Source of the DNA: Hydnum rufescens UP504
Lineage: Eukaryota; Basidiomycota; Agaricomycetes; Cantharellales; Hydnaceae
Direction of reading: 5' to 3'
Assembly: GCA_014904985.1 (NCBI GenBank)
Contig: MU129007.1
Span: 153,569-217,568 of the forward strand
Length of the DNA stretch: 64,000 nucleotides
Notes under the pieces: generated by a model
The model's database searches: none
Told to the model about the DNA's origin: nothing
Seen by the model: the letters and a program-made list of their open reading frames with translations, nothing else
Part shown: positions 57,454 to 64,000 of the stretch, piece after piece
Layout of the letters: every line of letters begins with the position of its first letter
How positions within the stretch are numbered: position 1 is the stretch's first letter
Program-made: the position numbers and the translations under genes

Positions 57454-58977
57454 TCACTGCCCTCGCAGTTCGGCTTCAGCAGTCTCCGCTCGACGTAGAG
57501 CTTCGGCTAAATCAGTCTGGAGCTGCTCGACTTTCGCCTCGAGGTCTCTCACATATTCCAATTTGCGCGCCCTGGATCGTCGCGCGGCAACCGTGTTCTG
57601 GCGGCGCTTAGCCTCAATCGCATCCTCCAAATCATCGAAAACCTCGCTCACCCCACGCTTTTTCGAGGCGGTGGCAAAAGCAGCAGGGATATCTTTTCGC
57701 GAGGTAGCGCTCGGCTTGATGTAGGACCGTTGTTGGGTCGGTGCATCAACCGGAACAAGGTTGGATGGGGTGATGTTACGACGATGCCCGGTGGCTTTCT
57801 TGTTCTTAGTCGGGGCCGGAACTGGAGGAACGTAGAGAGATGGGGTATACTCGGAAGAAGACGAAGAAACATCGGAGAGACTTGGCACGGCGACAGTGCT
57901 AACAGTAGGAGTGGCCATAGAGATCAGGCCTTCACCGTCAAGCATATTGAGCCCAAGGATGGAGCCATCAGAAGGCTCTGTAACCTTAGCGTCATGGCTA
58001 GGTGGTGGAGCAGACGAAAATCCAAAGAGGGGCATGGTAGGAAGCATGTCATCATCATCAATGTCACGAAGGGCTGGACTGGTGTCCATGACCGATGATG
58101 GTGAGAATCCAAGGGCAGGTGTATCGAATGGAGACTCGGGAGAGCCAAACGCGGTTGAACTTGGTTCCACGGCGCTTGCGCAAACCCCAAAGGGATCCAA
58201 GGGGGACTGGGATGTCTTGATATGCTCTTCAAAAAGTGTGTCAAAATTAAACGCAGCGAAGGGGGGATCCGCGTCGAGCAAGACGTCTGAGGCATCGACC
58301 GTGGTTAGCCAAGCCCGTATTTCAGGCACTTTGCTTGCTGAAGACACACCTGCATCGAAGAGTGCGTCAAGCATCCGCCCTGAATCGGATGTAGACGAAT
58401 GCACTTCAGACGTCATGGGAAAGCAAGTCGATGCTTGAGATGGGGAAGACATGGAGAGCATGCTCATGTAACTGGAGTGTAAAGCTGTCAAATTGGCTGC
58501 GGCGGTGGGTTGGGGTGTCGCAGCACGGTCAAGGGTAGGTAATGGGGTGGTTCTTGGTAATGGAGGAAGGGATTGAGGCAAGCCATGGTGTGTCAAAATA
58601 TCCTGAAGAGGTGTCCGAGGACTGGGCGAAAGTTGGGTTAACGCATTGTTCGAGTGGGTGGTTGTTGACGGGGAAGTACGAGGCCGGTTAGGATAGCCAT
58701 GTTGACGGTCAGGATAAGACGGATTTAACAGTGGATCGGGTAGGAACGACGAGTGATTCACAGGCAAAACATCGTGAGGGGACGATGGTTGTTGGTGAGA
58801 ATTCTTAAACAATTTGGGAAGAATGTCGGAGTTTAAGTGGGGTTGAGCCCGGATGGCGAGCGGAGCCGATGTCGGCCTTGGGAGTGATGCGGTTAGTGGA
58901 CGGGGGCTGATGATAAGGGGGAGATGGATAACGGAGACTGCGGGCACTTGAATGCGGGGGATTTGGGTCCCGGTCAT
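57454..58977 (-). CDS. Gcn4/Cpc1-like bZIP transcription factor
   Basis: Probable regulator of the amino-acid starvation response. The C-terminus holds a bZIP: basic region AKRRQNTVAARRSRARKLEY, very close to the Gcn4 pattern NTEAARRSRARK, then a leucine zipper YVRDLEAKVEQLQTDLAEAL. The N-terminal 400 residues are rich in Pro and Ser with acidic/aromatic patches (DPPFAAFNFDTLFEEH; DIDDDDMLPTMPLFGF) fitting activation domains. Single exon here. Start is the first ATG in frame at 58977; a longer frame with GTG continues to 58989 and the real N-terminus may lie in the overlapping frame described separately. The leader contains upstream ATGs, as expected for this family. Confidence 0.85.
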   Translation of the reverse strand: MTGTQIPRIQVPAVSVIHLPLIISPRPLTASLPRPTSAPLAIRAQPHLNSDILPKLFKNSHQQPSSPHDVLPVNHSSFLPDPLLNPSYPDRQHGYPNRPRTSPSTTTHSNNALTQLSPSPRTPLQDILTHHGLPQSLPPLPRTTPLPTLDRAATPQPTAAANLTALHSSYMSMLSMSSPSQASTCFPMTSEVHSSTSDSGRMLDALFDAGVSSASKVPEIRAWLTTVDASDVLLDADPPFAAFNFDTLFEEHIKTSQSPLDPFGVCASAVEPSSTAFGSPESPFDTPALGFSPSSVMDTSPALRDIDDDDMLPTMPLFGFSSAPPPSHDAKVTEPSDGSILGLNMLDGEGLISMATPTVSTVAVPSLSDVSSSSSEYTPSLYVPPVPAPTKNKKATGHRRNITPSNLVPVDAPTQQRSYIKPSATSRKDIPAAFATASKKRGVSEVFDDLEDAIEAKRRQNTVAARRSRARKLEYVRDLEAKVEQLQTDLAEALRRAETAEAELRGQ

Positions 58978-59098
58978 GGCCCTGGGCACTGCGCAGCTGA
59001 TAAGGCATCGCAGGCAGAGTTTGTACGGTACGCGTTACGTTGTACGAACTGTCTGCCAGACAATTGGCTCGATAGTCTCGACGCGGATAGCGAGACAT
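58805..59098 (-). promoter_or_regulatory. Upstream open reading frame overlapping the bZIP start (or displaced N-terminus)
   Basis: An ATG at 59098 opens a 97-codon frame (MSRYPRRDYRANCLADSS...) that runs past the bZIP ATG at 58977 in another frame and stops at 58805. Overlapping upstream frames repress Gcn4/ATF4-type genes until eIF2alpha is phosphorylated. The rival reading is that this is the true N-terminus, shifted by an intron or a one-base error near 58810. Confidence 0.35.
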
Positions 59099-62000
59099 TG
59101 GGGAAGCAGGAGATGATGGAGGGGATGATTTGGAACTCACTGATGAGGCAAACTGTTCAAGGGGAAGCGTGCCTGAAGGGGCCGCACTAGAGAGCGAGAC
59201 AAGCAACGACGACAAAGTCGAGATGATGGGAAGAGGGAAGCTGGGACGCGAGAAAAAAGCCAATTCCCGTTCATATAACTGATTCCTGTTTTTTTAAACT
59301 CCGATCCCGCCTAGACGCCCAATGCTACGGGTCCTTCGCTGCTCGTGTTTTTTTCTAAGTAATTCTCATATGGCTCTCCGCGGCGCCCGCTTCTCAGGCG
59401 TGTCCTTCTAGCACGGTACAGGGAACAACGACACTCATACGTTGATCGCGTTTTTTGGGTTCTCGGCGGGCACACTCCGAGCTTAGTAATCTCTTGAGAT
59501 TGTTCTTCTCTTCCTGACAGGCCGGGGTGCGCGAGGATTGGTATGTTCCCGACATCAGCAGATTTGGTGAGATGCAGGAGGACGAGGTCGTGAATGAACC
59601 ATTTCCCAGTAAGTCCTTATCTAAGTTTGGTATTCCCGGACCCACGCATGTCAACAAACATCAAAATTGACCAGAAAGGGCATTCTTGGCTCACAAGAGA
59701 CTTGTTTTATTCCCCAAGTACGAGTCATCAAGAATGTATCGAGTCACCTCGGCACGCATGACGGCTCTGTGCGAACACGTCATCACCCCCCCCCTACAGC
59801 GTCTACCATGACTCTCGAGCTCTTTTCAACACGTTTCCCAGATAAGCGCCCATCAAGCGCTCATCTTATATCCATCTCTTTCACCAGAATAATTACCAGG
59901 AGGCACAAGGAACATTTCTCATCCCAAAGTAAACTCACACGTTTCTTGCAAGGCTGTACTGATCAATTGATCTGACGTGTCGAGTCATTCCAACAAAGAA
60001 TATATTCCGGTGCGGTTCGGCTCTGGCGCCGACGCCACGCACCCCCAAACCATATCCGGATTGCTTGTAGGATCCCGTACACCTTATCAATATCTTCCTC
60101 CTCTGCCGTTGTCATTTCGCCTCTTAGTGGTTGGCCTGCGGCGCAGCCAAGCACAGCACTTTGCCCAGATCCCATCATGGGAATCACTAATCGTGCACTA
60201 CGAAAGGGGTCTCCTTGATTGGTGGATGTCAGGACGTATTACTTGCAGTCTCTGCCTCCACTCATAGGCTTGGCACTTTTGAGCTATTTTTATTGCGATA
60301 CACAATTGGAGATTGCGTAATTTGCGAGCCGATAAATTAAGACGTTATTGCCTGAGACACAGCGTTATGCAAATAATGATCCGCTCTGCAGACCAATCTG
60401 TATTTTCAGTGTGAACACGGGAATATTCGACTGACCTACCTCTTCAAGTCATTTGCGCAAGGCACGATGTGTATACTCCCAGATGAAATAGGATCATTTT
60501 ATCTCTGACAAGCCAAAGCAGAAGTTCGATCACCCCTAACCAAGAATGTCTGTATAATCTGGCACCTCGGGATCGGCATGTACGCACTGAACACCAAGCA
60601 CTCCAGGCATAATTATTATTGGACATCTACTCCCCACTTTCCAAAATTTTCGGGCGAGAAAAGACCACGAATCGTGCGCACGTGCGCAGCTCTGGTTACC
60701 CACTAGACCAACTATATGATCAGCACTCCAGTGCCCTTGAGGACGCTTTAAAGACCTGTGATCCCCTGAAGGAATAATGTCCTTTCGATTAATAACAGAA
60801 AAATGAGGAAGCTCCTCGCAGGCGGCGAACGGGAGTACACGTGCTTCCATCACCATAAAATTCACAAAGTTAACACTTGTCGGGAGGTGGGCGGGACTAC
60901 CGTACATGTATCCAGCGACGGATTATTGGACATGAGGGATTATATTCTCTGGTGATAGACGACGGGCGCGGGCCCCAACTTTGGACGGTCTTGGACTAAT
61001 CAAATAGAAACTCTTCATCTACGTACTATACCGGACGCTCATGGAAGTACCGAAGACAGACGCCAAGCGCCACGGATTAAAGGCGAGATTCCTGCACATG
61101 CTGCAGGATTGAGTAGTTCACGAGTTGAACTCGGACTCGATTGTCCCGGAGATATCAAGTTACCTTGCTTGCGAAGTCACTTCGCAGCACATAATAAACC
61201 AATTTCTGGCTCCTGATTGGTTCAGATGTTCAGTTTTTGATGACAACCACTTGTTCCCTTGTAAACTGCAAGGCCACGAGCGCCGCGCGGTGCCGGGGTG
61301 GGAGCTAACGTAAGCCATCCCGGATGTAATTCATCTCCAACCTTAATCTAGCCAAAATTGGGTCTGGGAAGTTGTCCCGTTTGGATGACAAAGACGCTGT
61401 GCTTTACCTTTGGAATCCTTGCACTTTGTATTGTTGGCAACTTCAAAGAAAACCTTGTCTCTTGTATAAACCTGATGAGGTCGACCTGAGATTCATATGG
61501 CCTCCGTAACCGACGGAAGTCGGGGAAATTGGAGACTCATCTCTGTGTGTTCGAAATGTCGTGGAGCCACCTCTGGTAAGTCCACATAGGTGGGCACCCT
61601 TTTTTCTTCGCACTTTTTAAAGACGACATACTAGTACACTGGTCTCTAATCCCTGCTCTTCTGCTCATATCCGCTTATTCCTGCCTCCGCCGCACAACCG
61701 GAAAAGCTTTATTTGTAATAATTTCAAGCTATGCCGCCACTATTACTCATCATCCTATTTGCATTCTAGAGGGGTGTGGGATGCAAGAAACCACCTCAAC
61801 CAGGTCTCCAATTTTTTCTTTTCACCTCTTTCCGCCAGGTCATCCCCCATTTATCGTGGAATTGAGTGTGCTTCCCCACACACCCGCTATTTCTCTGTTG
61901 TGGTTGCCCACTGCCTTTCATCTCGTGGAAGTTGGGGACACCCCCCCGAAGGTGTGTGCACACCAAGCACCTAGGAGCGGCTTCTGTTCCCGAGGTTCTA

Positions 62001-64000
62001 AATGTGTCCGTAATCCCTCGTTCCCGTTGCACGCTCTCGCAGTTACCACTGCTTCTCGTGTCGTGGCTGATCCTCCCAGTTGGCCCATGAGTCAGCCTAC
62101 TTATAGCACGACCAAAGGCTCGCCTCCGGATCCCTCCTGAGCCAGTGTCTCTCCCAAGCGCTCAACAATATACAAAATAGACTCTTCGCTCGGCCATACA
62201 ATGGGGATCTTATATATTGCGATCGAGGCTAAGCCCTGCGTGGAGACAGCTCTACAGCCTTAACCTACCTACCCGTGGAGTATCGCAACTCTTGGATTAC
62301 AGTTGGCCAGGGGCCCCTATTGAACCCAATCGTAAGCTTCGCCTTATAATTCTAATTTGTCTCTTCCACCGGTTGATGTCACTGCTGGATCGCATATAGG
62401 CGATGTCCTTTCACTATTGGAAGGGAAATAATGGATCCCAGAAGAGCGTGGGTCACGGCTATTCCTGATAGTCTGGTATTATCAACATTGGAGGCGATGG
62501 ACTGGTACACCTGCCATGCTGACTCTCAATGTCATGCCCCCTGATGACAACTACCAAACTCGCCGTGCGGTCAATAATTCGTATCTAAATGGTAGATCGA
62601 TGCATAGGCTGTGTAATGGGGTATGTCGATACCAGAACCGACTGTTTTCAGCATTCTTGGGTCGTTATTCACTGGAAGTTCAATCCCAACCAGGCGCAGG
62701 GTCTTGTTATTTGTGCTTTCGATTGCCAAGGAGTGATAAGCCGCCTATCGGTGGATATGGAATTGCCTTCCCTAAGAATTGTTATTTCCCGCAGTTCCCA
62801 ATTTCAGTTCGGATCAGAAGATGATGATTCCAGGACTTTAGCTTTCGTCTTCCAGCGCTTAGGTTAATCTATATGTCTTGAATCGGCAGGGGTTTTCTTT
62901 CTGCCATCCTGGGGGTCTGGGGGCGAGATTATATGGCAGAGGGTAGGACGGGGGGACGGGGGAAAGAGAAGTGTAGAGCCGCCGTTGTCGGTGGCCACAA
63001 TAGAAAATATGGTCAGGTGATGGGCGAGTGCCGCTCGAGGCGAATCATCAGTGAAGACGACACACCTGGCCGCTCAGCAGGGACCACATTAAACTGATAA
63101 AGACACCGCGCGCACAACCGGGCTGTGTCCGACTCCTGAGCAGGTAATAGGGCTGAAAAAGCGAATCATTCATACAGTAGTGATAGACAACCGTCTTCAT
63201 CTTAACGACGGGCACGACTGTTTAAGCTTTCCTCCATCAACCTGTCTGGTTGGGCGGCAGTCACTAAAAACTTTGCCTTGCTTGTGACTTGAGGCTTGCT
63301 CAGTGGTAGTCAGTGCATGGCTTACTTGTGTCTTCCTCGTGCCACTCTCGACAACTTGAATTAGCCGCCCCTTGCATGCACCCCCGGCACCCCGGATCCC
63401 GCAGTCAACCGCCGACCTGTGGCCTAGAGCGCAAGTATCTCCCGTTTTATTCATACACACCCTCACACGTGGAAACCGGACATTTAAGCCATACATCCAA
63501 AAGTTCCCTATGAATCGCCTCCTATGACTGATTTTGACAACTGGATAACTCAGATTTCGCTATTGTCTATCAGAAACACCTCCACCGCCACCTCATTCGC
63601 CTTGAGAAGCTTTCTTAGTTCCTGGTCCTGGCCCTTGGCCGCCGGAACCCACGCACAGCTATCCCCATAGCTATGGATCTGATCTAGTCTCTTCTGGCCG
63701 CAGAGGCGCGCGGAATCTTTCGGTAAAACATCTCTACCGTCATAATTGTCGTTCCAAAACTAGCTACCGTGACGTCCATGATCCTCGAGGCGACCGCAAC
63801 ACACACGAGGTGATCGCCGGATGAGCATCTACCATACCTTTCTGGAACAAAAAAGAAGGTGCTAGATAAAACAGGTGATTTGTCCAGAGATGGATACCTT
63901 CCCTGGCACTCAAGGCGCCCAGGCCTGGCGAGTCATGCATGTATCAAATTCTGCTACGATAACCAATGCGATGACTGTTAGAAACGATGCTCTTTCCGCA
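59099..64000. other. Long stretch without an intact gene
   Basis: Nearly five kilobases with no intact gene model. The first few hundred bases are the upstream region of the bZIP gene. A broken scrap at 62431-62867 is listed separately. No tRNA, LTR or recognised transposon was seen. Confidence 0.5.
62431..62867 (+). pseudogene. Unrecognised broken coding fragment
   Basis: Three frames follow each other: MDPRRAWVTAIPDSLVLSTL, then DDNYQTRRAVNNSYLNG, then YVDTRTDCFQHSWVVIHWKF, QGLVICAFDCQGVISRLSVD and a stop at 62865-62867. The text looks protein-like but no family is recognised. The two shifts point to decay or sequence errors. Confidence 0.3.

Noticed and set aside
57730..58438. Long plus-strand frames opposite the bZIP gene
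   Set aside because: They are shadows of the low-complexity bZIP coding sequence and show no family words.
1..64000. CRISPR arrays, bacterial operons or phage genes
   Set aside because: Spliceosomal introns, fungal nuclear genes and a split tRNA show this is eukaryotic nuclear DNA; no regularly spaced repeats were seen.

Overview
This window is nuclear DNA from a filamentous basidiomycete, most likely an Agaricomycete. Genes are broken by many introns of about 45-75 bases, ribosomal and housekeeping proteins are of fungal type, a basidiomycete-type DUF6533-like seven-helix membrane protein is present, and there is a Gcn4-like bZIP and a Golgi GDPase. A Rhizoctonia/Ceratobasidium-like source would fit but the sequence alone does not prove it. 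All gene models were built by hand from conserved protein words plus splice sites, so internal exon edges are less certain than the outer ends.

Layout. 0-4 kb: SDH4/SDHD (-) and a DAP1-like haem protein (+) share a 57-bp divergent promoter, followed by a split tRNA-Gly(UCC) (-) and eIF3i (+). 4-8.4 kb: a damaged secreted-protein gene and decayed coding scraps. 8.4-14 kb: ribosomal protein eS19 (+), the DUF6533-like membrane protein (-) and glycerol kinase (+). 15-18 kb: a degraded tandem family of coiled-coil proteins (-). 19-28 kb: ammonium transporter (-), a small PPxY membrane protein (+), a mitochondrial S-adenosylmethionine carrier (-) and a 4CL-like acyl-CoA ligase (-). 28-30 kb: hairpin and MITE-like DNA. 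30-41 kb: secreted FAD oxidase (+), NOP56 (-), a LINE remnant and a GH51 arabinofuranosidase (+). 41-46 kb: a MITE and two tandem genes made of repeated Rap1/Myb-like units. 46-59 kb: mitochondrial glycerol-3-phosphate dehydrogenase (+), an F-box/WD40 protein (-), a coiled-coil protein (-), GDA1 (+) and a Gcn4-like bZIP (-). 59-64 kb holds no clear gene apart from one broken scrap.

How the genes relate. Glycerol kinase and mitochondrial glycerol-3-phosphate dehydrogenase, the two steps of glycerol catabolism, lie about 33 kb apart. The second feeds electrons to the same respiratory quinone pool as SDHD. Ammonium uptake, the Gcn4-like regulator and the SAM carrier touch nitrogen, amino-acid and methyl metabolism. 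The oxidase, arabinofuranosidase and secreted family suggest a plant-litter or plant-associated lifestyle.

Two things stand out. First, about a dozen genes that are otherwise well conserved each carry one or two apparent single-base frame breaks, mostly in short G/C runs. This looks like base-calling error in the assembly more than gene death, and it matters for any automatic annotation. Second, the pair of genes at 42.0-45.6 kb is built from seven Myb-like units, most of them cut by a phase-0 intron at the same place. It is the best candidate here for an undescribed, still-expanding DNA-binding family.
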